A DNA stretch of 64,000 bases from Anaerolineaceae bacterium (GTDB taxonomy: Bacteria; Chloroflexota; Anaerolineae; Anaerolineales; Anaerolineaceae). Location: assembly GCA_016841525.1 (NCBI GenBank), contig JAENYZ010000002.1, positions 454,078 to 518,077 on the forward strand, given 5' to 3'. Below, in pieces: positions 52,857 through 61,676 of the stretch. Position numbers and translations under genes: made by a program. Numbering within the stretch: position 1 is the first letter of the stretch; every line of letters starts with the position of its first letter. A model generated the notes under the pieces. That model was not told where the DNA came from, made no database searches, and was given only the letters and a program-made list of their open reading frames with translations.

Positions 52857-53156
52857 TTTTAATCGCCAGTGTTTCTCCTTAAATATCAGGCTTTATTTTA
52901 CCGGAAAGGGGAATTTGCTGAAATGTTCGCCTTTTTTTTTCTATGGAAAAGCAAACCATGAAAAATTTGCACTTCGTTTTGAGATGATCAATTTCTAGAA
53001 TGCATGTCTCCAATTTTTTTCAAGCATCTCAATGGGCAGTGTGATATCATTATTGAAACATGGAAATTATCATTATGATTTGTAAATTGACCAATCACTA
53101 CTCACCATTCACCACTCACGCCACACCAATCTCTTTCCAGTAAAAATGAGGAAGCC
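52857..53156. other. Divergent intergenic region
   Basis: Between the methyltransferase (minus) and nucleotidyltransferase (plus). It contains the inverted relative of the GTGAGTGGTGA string seen at 25678 (here ACTCACCATTCACCACTCAC near 53101). Nothing else is recognised. Confidence 0.5.
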
Positions 53157-54020
53157 ATGACAGATCAGACTCACCCAAAATTCCCGGTCTTTGTAATGTG
53201 CGGACGCGATTTTCACCGCAGAAGATTGATGAAAACCATTGATCCAGAGGGACATTACAAAACTAAAGCCTTACTCCCTTTTTTGGGAAAGCGCCTGATT
53301 GACTGGCAGTTAGAAGAATTAAAGAAATCCCCGTATGTTGAAGGCTTGTATTTGATTGGCTTGAGTGAGGATGATGCAAGATTTGATTATCCAATTCATT
53401 ACGTACCTGGGGAAACCGTTTCTGATTTTGGTGATAAATTGTCGTGGGGATTGGATTACCTGGACAAGCTTGGGAAAACCTCCAATATTGTCATCGTAAG
53501 CTCATGTGATGCGCCTGGCATTCGCGTCAAGGAAATTGACGAATTTTTCAAAGCGATGGGAGAGGATCCTGGTAAAGACGCCTATATTTCATTGGTTCCT
53601 GAGGATGTCGCCGAAGTCGTATTTCCAAAATCAGGCCGCGTTGTGGCACGATTTCGGGATTTTGATGTATTTCCCGGTGAATTATTTGCCCTCAGCCCAC
53701 GTGCTATCAGGGTCCAGAAAAAGGTGATTGGTGAACTGGGCTTGCAGCGTCGAAAGATCAACCGCTCAAAAAACAAGATCAACTTGGGCCCGATGTTAAG
53801 TTACCTGGCACATAAACCGGGCACCTGGCCGTTAATTATTAAGTACATAAGAGGGAGAGCTTCCCTGGGTGATGGTGAACGTGTTTTGTCCCGGGTCTTT
53901 GGCTGCGATATTAAAGGCGTTATCATTCCCGAAGCAGGATTTGGCATGGATATGGATCTTCCTGAGGATTACGCACGCCTGGAAGATTATGTTAAACGAA
54001 CGAAATTGAATCAAGAATAA
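53157..54020 (+). CDS. MobA-like nucleotidyltransferase family protein
   Basis: 287 aa with an N-terminal NTP-transferase-like fold: CGRDFHRRRLMKTIDPEG as an atypical start, KALLPFLGKRLIDWQLEEL as the signature of MobA/IspD-type enzymes, IVIVSSCDAPGIRVKEIDEF with the metal-binding Asp. The usual GGxSxRMG loop is not typical, so the substrate could be a nucleotide sugar or cofactor. GAGGAAG precedes the ATG. No molybdopterin gene is near. Confidence 0.75.
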   Translation: MTDQTHPKFPVFVMCGRDFHRRRLMKTIDPEGHYKTKALLPFLGKRLIDWQLEELKKSPYVEGLYLIGLSEDDARFDYPIHYVPGETVSDFGDKLSWGLDYLDKLGKTSNIVIVSSCDAPGIRVKEIDEFFKAMGEDPGKDAYISLVPEDVAEVVFPKSGRVVARFRDFDVFPGELFALSPRAIRVQKKVIGELGLQRRKINRSKNKINLGPMLSYLAHKPGTWPLIIKYIRGRASLGDGERVLSRVFGCDIKGVIIPEAGFGMDMDLPEDYARLEDYVKRTKLNQE

Positions 54021-54111
54021 TTTTTTCAGACCGGAGATAATTGAATAAAAAATAAGGTGGGTTCTACTACGAGCAAATTTGATTTTATTCTTCTAGAATT
54101 AATACTTATAT

Positions 54112-55419
54112 TTAGAGCTCTTGATCAAAGACTTGTTTTTTGGGTTTCTTAACGGTCAGACTAAAAAGTGCCAACAGCAAACAGAGCCCAATAAAAAATA
54201 GTAAAACTGGTCGGTAGCTGCCGATCCAATCAAAGGCGTAACCGAAGGGTAGGGGACCAAGTGATGCACCGATGATGGACATGGCTGATGTAAAGCCGTA
54301 AATGCTTCCCAGGTGAAGTCTTCCAAAATAGGACGGCCAGGCAACGGTACTGATTGTACGTATAAACCCATTTGCGCTTCCTAAAACGATCCCAAAGGCT
54401 AAGACAGACCCTGTACCCTGGAGCATCAGAACCAGAGCCAGTGAACCCCCCAGCAAAAGCAAACCAAACGCGAGAAGGTAGCGTAGTGGTAGATGGTCAC
54501 TGAGATAGCCCACGAGGAGATTAACCAGGGCTCCAGTAATTGAAACCGGAAGAAAAATCCCGGCAGCTGTTGCAGCATCCAATCCCTGGGATTGAAAGAT
54601 GCTGACCAGGTGAAAAGTTAAGCCGGTGATCAACAAGGTGAAAAGGGATACCCCTAATCCAAAGGTCCAAAACGCCTTTGTTTTCATGGCTTCTTTGAGC
54701 GTCCAATTTTCTTCTACCTGGATGGGCTTTTCTTCTAGAGCATTCTCAGATAAGGGCTCTGTTTTCCGTCCGTCAGGCTTGAGCCCATGCTCTTCCGGAT
54801 GATTCCTGATGAATAAATACCCCATGGGTGCCATGAAGATCAACAGGCTAATACCTAAAATAATATAAGTCAACCGCCATTCAAAGACGGTGATTAATCT
54901 ATAGACAAGGTTTGGGAAAACTCCCATCCCCAGCAAGGACATGATCAGTCCTGAAATACCCATGATCATGCCGCGCTTTTGTACCCACCAGTGATTGATC
55001 GCTGTTTGACTCACCAATCCCAAACTGCCCTGACCCAACATGCGAATGAAGATAAAACCCAGTCCGACCATCAGTGCATTTTGGACAAAGCCCATAAAGA
55101 CGAGGGATAATCCAAACAATAAAGACACAATTGTGACCATCCACCGTGTGCCTTTTCGATCAATTTGCTTACCCCAAAGCGGCAAAGAAAACCCACCCAC
55201 CATGGTGCCAAAGGAATAAAGGCTGCTAATCATTGATCGGCTGAGATTGAGGTCCTCAATCAGGTACTCAATAAAGATCGATTCGGTATATGTCTGACCG
55301 GGGCTGGTCATGATCATGCCCAATGTCCCGACTGCCATGATCACCCAGCCGTAAAAAAAGGGGGTCTTTGTAACAAGGCTTTCAGTGCCTGGTTTTGCGG
55401 GTGTGATGGTTTTTGCCAT
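54112..55419 (-). CDS. MFS transporter, oxalate/formate antiporter-like
   Basis: A 435-aa, 12-helix protein. It starts with FYGWVIMAVGTLGMIMTSPG, common in the monocarboxylate and oxalate/formate groups. Motif A is PLWGKQIDRKGTRWM. A long charged loop (PDGRKTEPLSENALEEKPIQ) separates the halves. Substrate unknown. A -10-like TAAACT lies 8 nt before the ATG, without ribosome site; the case for leaderless start is weaker than in the other genes. Confidence 0.85.
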   Translation of the reverse strand: MAKTITPAKPGTESLVTKTPFFYGWVIMAVGTLGMIMTSPGQTYTESIFIEYLIEDLNLSRSMISSLYSFGTMVGGFSLPLWGKQIDRKGTRWMVTIVSLLFGLSLVFMGFVQNALMVGLGFIFIRMLGQGSLGLVSQTAINHWWVQKRGMIMGISGLIMSLLGMGVFPNLVYRLITVFEWRLTYIILGISLLIFMAPMGYLFIRNHPEEHGLKPDGRKTEPLSENALEEKPIQVEENWTLKEAMKTKAFWTFGLGVSLFTLLITGLTFHLVSIFQSQGLDAATAAGIFLPVSITGALVNLLVGYLSDHLPLRYLLAFGLLLLGGSLALVLMLQGTGSVLAFGIVLGSANGFIRTISTVAWPSYFGRLHLGSIYGFTSAMSIIGASLGPLPFGYAFDWIGSYRPVLLFFIGLCLLLALFSLTVKKPKKQVFDQEL

Positions 55420-55552
55420 AATTCAAAAGTTTATCTTGTAAATATGAATTAAATTTCAGAATCCAACTTTACCACAAGTCTTGTTCTCACAGCCAATCAG
55501 GATAAGTTTGATTGGAAATATTGGAGAAATATCTAAAGAGTATCTATTTTGA

Positions 55553-56215
55553 TTAGATTAAGGTTTCAGGGGCGTTGATGTTTTTACGGATTATGACCAG
55601 GGGATTTGGCCCCACCAGCGGCAGGGGAGAACGCCAGGCTTTTTGGAAATCTTCATCTCGCATCCAAAAAAGTTCTGATGTATTACTTCGCCAGGGATTG
55701 ATGAACCCCCAGGGGGTGCTGAATTGATGATCAGCCTGGTGCTGGGGATCATAGGCTGCCAATATCATCGTGTGCCCTGCAAGTTTGTTTAAAGAATTTT
55801 GGTTTCGGCTTGTGCTCCCCAGGTAAATTGGTGGGACAGATCGGCGAGACCAGAGCAATGTCACAAGCGGTACGGCATCGGGGTCAGCTAATATCCAGGG
55901 CAAGATATCAATATCACCATGTTGATAGCTGGCAGTAAGGGGCAGATGATGTTTCTTTGCTAAATAACGGACGATGCGCGCTTGCATGCGCGGTGTAACT
56001 GCCCAATTTGGGACGACTCGCATAATTCGCCCTCGCCACCATAAACGATTGATCTCATCAGAAAGCGCGATTGGGTCAATGTGATAGTCCAGCAATAAAC
56101 GGATTGCAACAGCAATGGCGTAAAAGCTGCAGGTATTGCCCTGCTGGCGTACCTGCAGGGCGGCTAACTCAGTCTCACTTTTTGTGTGCAGGGTCTTTCG
56201 TGTTTGATCACTCAT
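55553..56215 (-). CDS. C39-like (papain-fold) cysteine peptidase
   Basis: 220 aa. Papain-like triad visible: Cys in VRQQGNTCSFYAIAVAIRLL, His in LAGHTMILAAYDP and Asn in WGFINPWR. No signal peptide is found, so it may act in the cytoplasm. Its start lies within the end of the SUKH gene (8-nt overlap), a sign of coupling. Could cleave double-glycine leaders or other peptides; substrate unknown. Confidence 0.78.
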   Translation of the reverse strand: MSDQTRKTLHTKSETELAALQVRQQGNTCSFYAIAVAIRLLLDYHIDPIALSDEINRLWWRGRIMRVVPNWAVTPRMQARIVRYLAKKHHLPLTASYQHGDIDILPWILADPDAVPLVTLLWSRRSVPPIYLGSTSRNQNSLNKLAGHTMILAAYDPQHQADHQFSTPWGFINPWRSNTSELFWMRDEDFQKAWRSPLPLVGPNPLVIIRKNINAPETLI

Positions 56216-56843
56216 TTGCGATCAGAGTCCCATGGATGTCATCGAATAAATGCTTTCCCTCAAGGGCAGACCATAAGAAAGCTTCCCCGTTAAAGCCTTG
56301 TTCCGGGTCATAGTGATATAAACCAGATTCTAAATCTCTTAAAATCCGGTCAAACCAGGCTTCTAAGCTCCCTGCGATCAGCGGACGTTCTGATCGGTTT
56401 TGAAGAAATAATAGCACCTGACCATGTCGTTCTGGCTCCGACGGGTCTGTGTCCAGGCAGAAGTAATCACCGGTGTCGCTGGCGACGATCGGGATCCATG
56501 CGCTGTACCACCATGCCTTTCGAATGTAAGGTGTGTTTTTTGGCGCAAGATCTTTAAAAGCACCTTTTCCAGCAAGCTTGTGAAGCAAACCCCATGCCGC
56601 CTGGATTTCCTCAATTGCCATAAATCGCCAATTGCCAATCATCCCTGCAGATTTGCGCGTTTCGCCGTCCATGATGAAGAGAGCCTGTCGTAACCTTTCA
56701 GGTACATCAAGGCCGCTTTTGTGTTCGAAGTTGTCAACCGCCGTTGGCTTAGCAGGCGGGCGAAAAGTTACATCAGGGGCGTGCTGCCGCATCCATGTTT
56801 GGATGCGAGCGAGGGTTGTGGTAATGGGAGGGATTTGATTCAT
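56208..56843 (-). CDS. SMI1/KNR4 (SUKH) family protein
   Basis: 211 aa with the SUKH pattern: VDNFEHKSGLDVPERLRQAL (xLP-type helix), RFMAIEEIQAAWGLL, WWYSAWIPIVASDTGDYFCL (W-x-P-hydrophobic-D-x-x-G-D) and GQVLLFLQ. SUKH proteins serve as immunity proteins in bacterial toxin systems and as scaffolds elsewhere. It overlaps the C39-like peptidase by 8 nt. AAGG precedes the ATG. Whether the pair forms a toxin-immunity-like system is unknown. Confidence 0.8.
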   Translation of the reverse strand: MNQIPPITTTLARIQTWMRQHAPDVTFRPPAKPTAVDNFEHKSGLDVPERLRQALFIMDGETRKSAGMIGNWRFMAIEEIQAAWGLLHKLAGKGAFKDLAPKNTPYIRKAWWYSAWIPIVASDTGDYFCLDTDPSEPERHGQVLLFLQNRSERPLIAGSLEAWFDRILRDLESGLYHYDPEQGFNGEAFLWSALEGKHLFDDIHGTLIANE

Positions 56844-57232
56844 ATTTAAACCTTATTAAGATATATCAAAAAAATCTGTCTTATAGCGACGACCAATAAG
56901 ATCTGGAGATGCTCTTCCTGACATGATTAGCAAGAACTTTAGTTATTCTTCTTCCTCTCCCTCCCTGAGGGAGAGGATTGAGGTGAGGGTGGGAAAATCA
57001 GCATCCGACAGAAAAATTGAAAATAAGCAAAATATCTGGATTTTAGAAGGAACCCTCACCCTGCCCTCTCCCTTTGTCAAAGGGAGAGGGTCCTTAAAAC
57101 AATTTCAAAAATCAAACTGATACTTTTTCCGATTTTCCGAATTTACCGTAAGCTATTCCTAGCGGTTTTACTTTACATTTGTGGCAATCTCTGCAGCTTT
57201 TTTAACTTATGACACAATAATTATATTTGCTT
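56844..57232. other. Intergenic region with palindromic doublet
   Basis: Contains the inverted doublet at 56954-57090. The remainder is AT-rich, with no clear promoter or coding signal. A 65-codon frame across the repeat is judged spurious. Confidence 0.7.
56954..57090. repeat. Inverted doublet of CTCTCCCT hairpins
   Basis: Left hairpin CCTCTCCCTCCCTGAGGGAG then AGG, followed by TTGAGGTGAGGGTGGG. Right: AACCCTCACCCTGCC followed by the hairpin CTCTCCCTTTGTCAAAGGGA then GAGGG. The two units face each other like BIMEs. A single relative is near 20048. Confidence 0.85.
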
Positions 57233-58966
57233 TTATCCCCTTTTATTCCCTTTTCTTCGGCGGTGGGATTTGGGCGGGGGATTATGCCCGGTGATGATTT
57301 CCTTCTGGCGCTTTTTCGCGGCTGGATTCTTCTCAACATAAAGTTTTTCGCCGGTGAAGGGGTCCTTCTCAGTATAGTACATCACACTGGCATAGGTTGA
57401 GGGGGTGGGAGTGAAGACCTGTACCTGTTCGGGTAAGATGCCCAGCTCTTTTGAGGCAAAAGCTTTGAGCTTGTGCATATCGCCCAGGGTACACCCGGGA
57501 TAGGCGGCAATCAGGTAATAACTGAGGAATTGTTTTTTCCCAAGCCTCTTGTTCATGGCATCAAATTGATCTTTAAACTGGAGCAATTTGCCCACGTCAG
57601 GTTTTCGCATGCGTTCCAGCACTTCTGGTTGGGTGTGTTCTGGGGCGATTTTTAGCTGACCTGACACATGATGTTTAACCAATTCCTCAAGATAAGCCTG
57701 ACCATTTTCCTCATCCGAGAGAATTAAATCGTAGCGCAAGCCCGACCCGATAAAGACTTTTTTGACGCCGTCAACACGGCGTAGTTTTTGCAATAATTCC
57801 GTTTGTACCCGGTGGTCAATTGGCAATGCCGGGCAGACTTTGGGATAAATACATCCCTTATCCAGGCAGGCACCCTTGCGGAGTTTGACCGGGCATTCAA
57901 AGCCGTACATATTGGCAGTAGGTCCGCTCAAGTCGTAGATGTACCCCTGAAAATCAGGCATCCCGGCAATTATTTTTGCCTCATTAAGGATGGATTCCTG
58001 GCTGCGCCACTGCACGGTTCGTCCTTCGTGAACGGCAATCGCACAGAAATTACATTCGCCATAACAGCCGCGATGGGTTGGGATGGAATAGCGTATGGTT
58101 TCAAGGGCTTTGACTTTTCCTTCTTTCTCATAAAAAGGATGCTGCGCCCGTTCAAAATCCAGGGCGTAAACTTTATCCAGTTCCTTTTGAGAAAGGTTTG
58201 GAAAGGGCGGGTTCTGGATCAGGTATTGGTCCTGGTGTGCTTGTGCCAAACCCCTGGCATTGCGGGGGTCATTATTTCGATAGAAAGTATGAAACATTTC
58301 AATGAAGGCATTTTTATCTTCAACAACCTGCTCATAAGTCGGTAATTCCAGGTACTCATTTGGAATTTCTTTATCAATGTAACACAGACCGCGAATTTGC
58401 CTTGGATCCTCGTTTTTATCCAATGCTTCAGCCAATGCCAGCACCGTTCCCTCTGCCATACCATAAATCAAATAATTGGCTTTGGCATCAAAGAGAGCAG
58501 ATCGGCGAATCGAATCCTCCCAGAAATCGTAATGGGCAATTCGCCGCAAACTGGCTTCAATCCCACCGAGAATAATGGGGACTGTATTCTTGAAATAGCG
58601 TCGGATCAGGTTTGCATAAACCAGGGTTGCCCTATTGGGACGTTTGGTGTTGCGCCCACCCGGAGTGTAATCATCTGTACGGCGCGGGCGACCTGTGGCG
58701 GTATAGTTGGCAACCATTGAGTCGACGGCGCCAGCGCTGACGCCCCAAAACAACCGGGGTTCGCCCAATCGAGTGATGTCTTCAGGGGATTGAATGTCGG
58801 GCTGGGCAATCACCCCAACCTTGTAGCCGGCATCCAGCAAGACCTTGCCAATAACGCTGATGCCCATAAAAGGGCTGTCGATATAGCTGTCGCCGGAGAT
58901 GAGAACAACATCAAGCTGCTCCCAGCCGAGCTGTGTCAATTCACTTTTTGTAGTGGGTAAGAACAT
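57233..58966 (-). CDS. YgiQ family radical SAM protein
   Basis: 577 aa. N-terminal region with WEQLDVVLISGDSYIDSPFM, a B12-binding-like fold without obvious cobalamin His. Radical SAM cluster in RGCYGECNFCAIAVHEGR (C-x3-C form C-Y-G-E-C-N-F-C), then SGLRYDLIL and LKIAPEHTQPEVLERMRKP. A DUF3362-type basic tail ends it (HRRRKGNKRG). Function of YgiQ is unknown. AAAGG precedes the ATG. Confidence 0.93.
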   Translation of the reverse strand: MFLPTTKSELTQLGWEQLDVVLISGDSYIDSPFMGISVIGKVLLDAGYKVGVIAQPDIQSPEDITRLGEPRLFWGVSAGAVDSMVANYTATGRPRRTDDYTPGGRNTKRPNRATLVYANLIRRYFKNTVPIILGGIEASLRRIAHYDFWEDSIRRSALFDAKANYLIYGMAEGTVLALAEALDKNEDPRQIRGLCYIDKEIPNEYLELPTYEQVVEDKNAFIEMFHTFYRNNDPRNARGLAQAHQDQYLIQNPPFPNLSQKELDKVYALDFERAQHPFYEKEGKVKALETIRYSIPTHRGCYGECNFCAIAVHEGRTVQWRSQESILNEAKIIAGMPDFQGYIYDLSGPTANMYGFECPVKLRKGACLDKGCIYPKVCPALPIDHRVQTELLQKLRRVDGVKKVFIGSGLRYDLILSDEENGQAYLEELVKHHVSGQLKIAPEHTQPEVLERMRKPDVGKLLQFKDQFDAMNKRLGKKQFLSYYLIAAYPGCTLGDMHKLKAFASKELGILPEQVQVFTPTPSTYASVMYYTEKDPFTGEKLYVEKNPAAKKRQKEIITGHNPPPKSHRRRKGNKRG

Positions 58967-59278
58967 ATATTGCCTTTGTGATTGGAATTTCTGCTATGAT
59001 TTTACCTGATGGGCAGAAAATAAAGTGAAAGGAGAGTGGTGTCAGGTAGCAGGTAGAAGGTACCAGGTATCAGGTATCAGGTATCAGGTATCAGGTAGTA
59101 GGTATTGGGCATTAGTGACCAGTGACCCGTCCTGAAAGATGTTTACAGGATTTGTCAACTAATATACGGTGTATATAGGGCGTCAGGTGAGAGCTTTTTT
59201 TATCGATTAGTCAGAATGATATCTCGAAACATGATCTGATTAAAATTTATTGGCTTTTGTGTTCAAACAAATATTCGC
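58967..59278. other. Non-coding region with tandem heptamer repeat
   Basis: Apart from the repeat at 59043-59109 and low-complexity AT-rich sequence, nothing is recognised. Confidence 0.6.
59043..59109. repeat. Tandem heptamer repeat, AGGTATC type
   Basis: About nine units of CAGGTA(T/G)-C type; four central units are identical (CAGGTAT), the outer ones decay to AGGTAGC, AGGTAGA, AGGTACC and AGGTAGT. No spacers, so it is not a CRISPR array. Confidence 0.85.
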
Positions 59279-59365
59279 TTATCTTCCCAAAACGTTCAGC
59301 AGGATAACGACCAGGAACAACAAGGATATCGCTAAGTTTTGAATATCTTGCTTTGTTTTAGACAT
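59279..59365 (-). CDS. Putative 28-aa single-helix membrane peptide
   Basis: ATG to TAA: a short polar head (MSKTKQDIQN), one hydrophobic helix (LAISLLFLVVILLNVL), GR end. A strong GGAAAGG site lies 8 nt upstream on the minus strand. It stands in its own gap after the hemerythrin gene promoter region. Its size and site resemble known small membrane proteins; function unknown. It is too short for usual gene finders. Confidence 0.55.
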   Translation of the reverse strand: MSKTKQDIQNLAISLLFLVVILLNVLGR

Positions 59366-59568
59366 ATCGGCATCCTTTCCTTCTTTATTGATTTCTTTTT
59401 TTAAATTTTCTTTCTTTATATCTTAATGACGCCTAAATCCGTCTTTTTGTTCCAGTAGAAATTAAACAACCAGTACAATCTCGATATTTTTTGAGCCTGA
59501 CATTTTCGGATTTAATTGCTTTTGATGTTAGCATAATCTTATATCATTTAGTAAAGAGAGGAAACCCG

Positions 59569-60012
59569 ATGACACACCCCTATATTGAGCATTTGCTTAA
59601 AGATCATAAGAAGCAAAGAAAGCTTGAAAAGAAATTAATCAAAGCTGAGACCCGTGAGGATAAAGAAAAATATCGCCAGAAATTATATGATGCGCTTTAC
59701 CCGCATATTGAGGGAGAAAATGCTTCTATTTTTGATTTCCTGGTGAAAAAAGGTGATGAGGCAAAGGCTGGTGCGCTTGAGGCGATGCAGGAGCATCACG
59801 TCGACCGCGTTCTTCTGGACGAATTGATGGCTCTGGATGTAGATGATGAAGTTTTTATTGCCAAGGCAAAAGTATTACGTGAAGTCAACAATCATCACTT
59901 AAAAGAGGAAGAAAAAGAGCACTTTCCACGTTTGGAATCCCTTGCCAGCGAAGAAGAACTGGATGCCCTGTTTGAAGCCTATGAATCTGCCGAACATGAA
60001 GTAGAGGAATAA
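59569..60012 (+). CDS. Hemerythrin-like HHE domain protein
   Basis: 147 aa of helical bundle. Candidate metal ligands: HPYIEHLLKDHKK, YPHIEGENASIF, EHHVDRVLLDEL and NNHHLKEEEKEHFPRLE, in the order of hemerythrin ligands. It may bind a di-iron centre and react with oxygen or nitric oxide. The ATG at 59569 (MTHPYIEHLL) with AGAGAGG upstream is preferred over 59491, which would add 26 residues not typical of the family. A terminator follows. Confidence 0.85.
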   Translation: MTHPYIEHLLKDHKKQRKLEKKLIKAETREDKEKYRQKLYDALYPHIEGENASIFDFLVKKGDEAKAGALEAMQEHHVDRVLLDELMALDVDDEVFIAKAKVLREVNNHHLKEEEKEHFPRLESLASEEELDALFEAYESAEHEVEE

Positions 60013-60068
60013 GAGAATATTTTCGTTTATAAAATTCCCTTATGTTGTTTTGAAGATATTATTAAAAA

Positions 60069-60102
60069 ACGCCCGTGTATGCAGGGTTGCATATGCGGGC
60101 GT
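60069..60102. terminator. Bidirectional terminator between hemerythrin-like and YjbQ genes
   Basis: ACGCCCGTGTATGCA and TGCATATGCGGGCGT form a 15-bp stem with mismatches, GGGT loop, A-run before and T-rich sequence after. It serves both convergent genes. Confidence 0.85.
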
Positions 60103-60120
60103 GATCTATTTTATTGGTAC

Positions 60121-60540
60121 TTATTCTCCGATAACTTTTAACAACACCCGCTTTCGCCGTCTGCCGTCAAACTCACCGTAAAAGATTTGTTCCCAGGGTC
60201 CGAAATCTAAACGGCCCTTGGTAACGGCAACAACCACTTCTCGTCCCATCAACTGGCGTTTGAGATGGGCATCGGCATTGTCTTCACCAGTGCGGTTGTG
60301 CTGATATTGTGAAACCGGCGCATGGGGTGCCAGCCCTTCCAGCCATTCCTCATAGTCCTGGTGCAAGCCAGATTCATCATCGTTGATGAACACGGATGCG
60401 GTAATATGCATGGCATTCACCAGGCATAAGCCTTCCTGTATTTCACTTTCCCGGATCGCCTCCTGTACCTGGGGCGTGATGTTGATGAAGCCCCGGCGAG
60501 CAGGAATGTTAAACCACAGTTCTTTACGATATGAATTCAT
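60121..60540 (-). CDS. YjbQ/UPF0047 family protein
   Basis: 139 aa with the family signature: [40 protein letters not shown] and [18 protein letters not shown]. Conserved His residues suggest metal binding. Family members have low thiamine-phosphate synthase activity in vitro; the physiological role is unclear. GAAAGGA precedes the ATG. Confidence 0.92.
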   Translation of the reverse strand: MNSYRKELWFNIPARRGFINITPQVQEAIRESEIQEGLCLVNAMHITASVFINDDESGLHQDYEEWLEGLAPHAPVSQYQHNRTGEDNADAHLKRQLMGREVVVAVTKGRLDFGPWEQIFYGEFDGRRRKRVLLKVIGE

Positions 60541-60585
60541 CGTTTTCCTTTCTCATACTGAAACAGTTTTATTTAAGTATACCGG

Positions 60586-61506
60586 TCAGCGATTGATGAC
60601 GAATGAGGACATCATTGCATCCAGATCTTCCAGGTTGGGGAGGAAACTTTGTGGCGGTTGTTCTTCCAAAAATGTCAGGGTCTCGGCCAGATAGTTATCC
60701 CAATTTTCAATAAAACCTTCATAATCATCAAGCAGACTGGCACCATCATTAGGTAAACCTCCGTGTATGACAGGCAAAATCGCACTTATATAATATCGCC
60801 CGTCATCGGTGATGCCCTGAAAGGTGTAGAAAAGATTCATGTTATCAATGGGATAGATTGCCTGACCAAACATGGTCAGATATCGCAAACCAGAGCCATT
60901 TTGAAAGTCAATGTATTCAACATTTGCTGAAAACATTTGTGCAGCGTTCCACATGGGAAGAAATGGCAGGTTGCTCATAACGCCGCCGACCGGTTTATTG
61001 ATAAGTGTTTGTTGCAGCTCATCAATTATATTGGCAGCGCTGGGATTGATGATCCGATATTCTTCAACAGGGTAAACCCGAATTTTCGGATCATGAAAGT
61101 GGTCGCTGACGCCATAAGCTTCAAATGAAAATTCGGTGTAGCTTGGATAGGTATCACCGGGCAAATATTCTTCACCCAAATTTTGTCCTTGTATGATGGC
61201 TGGAACAACCGTGCGCGCAATCTTTTGATCGAAGGAAAAACGAACCCCTTCGAAGTCCACATCTGGCGTTGCTGCTGCAACCGTGAGTGTTGGTCCCGGG
61301 ACTTCGGTTGGTTCTTCTTCAGTGATGATTGGTTCTTGTTTTTCCAGGGCAGCCTGCGTCAATTGCAGAGCAACCATGGTTTGTTGTAGGGCAAGATCTT
61401 CATCTTCATTATTTCTTCCTAAATCAATACCGCAAGCCAGGGTTGAAAAGAGAAGGGTTAAAAAAACGCACAGCACAATCAATTTTGAGTGGAACTGAAT
61501 TTTCAT
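60586..61506 (-). CDS. Secreted lipoprotein of unknown function
   Basis: 306 aa with lipoprotein signal (IVLCVFLTLLFSTLACG) after MKIQFHSK. A Glu/Pro/Thr-rich linker (EEPTEVPGPTLTV) leads to a 200-aa domain (FDQKIARTVVPAIIQGQNLG to the end). I do not recognise the domain. The ATG at 61506 has GGAGG 7 nt upstream; the ATT-rich extension to 61536 is not needed. Monocistronic. Confidence 0.75.
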   Translation of the reverse strand: MKIQFHSKLIVLCVFLTLLFSTLACGIDLGRNNEDEDLALQQTMVALQLTQAALEKQEPIITEEEPTEVPGPTLTVAAATPDVDFEGVRFSFDQKIARTVVPAIIQGQNLGEEYLPGDTYPSYTEFSFEAYGVSDHFHDPKIRVYPVEEYRIINPSAANIIDELQQTLINKPVGGVMSNLPFLPMWNAAQMFSANVEYIDFQNGSGLRYLTMFGQAIYPIDNMNLFYTFQGITDDGRYYISAILPVIHGGLPNDGASLLDDYEGFIENWDNYLAETLTFLEEQPPQSFLPNLEDLDAMMSSFVINR

Positions 61507-61676
61507 GGATGCCTCCAAAATAAGGGAATTAATCAATACATAATTTTATAACATTTTCTAAATTATTTTGTGTCAAGTTTTTAATTTAGTCGGTCATTTT
61601 GCTAATTAAGGCTCAATCTTTGCTAAAATAAACATAGGAATTGTTCAGGTGATAATTCGGGCAAGAGGAGACACTT

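Noticed and set aside
59043-59109. CRISPR-like direct repeats
   Set aside because: Units are 7 bases without spacers and no cas gene is in the window.
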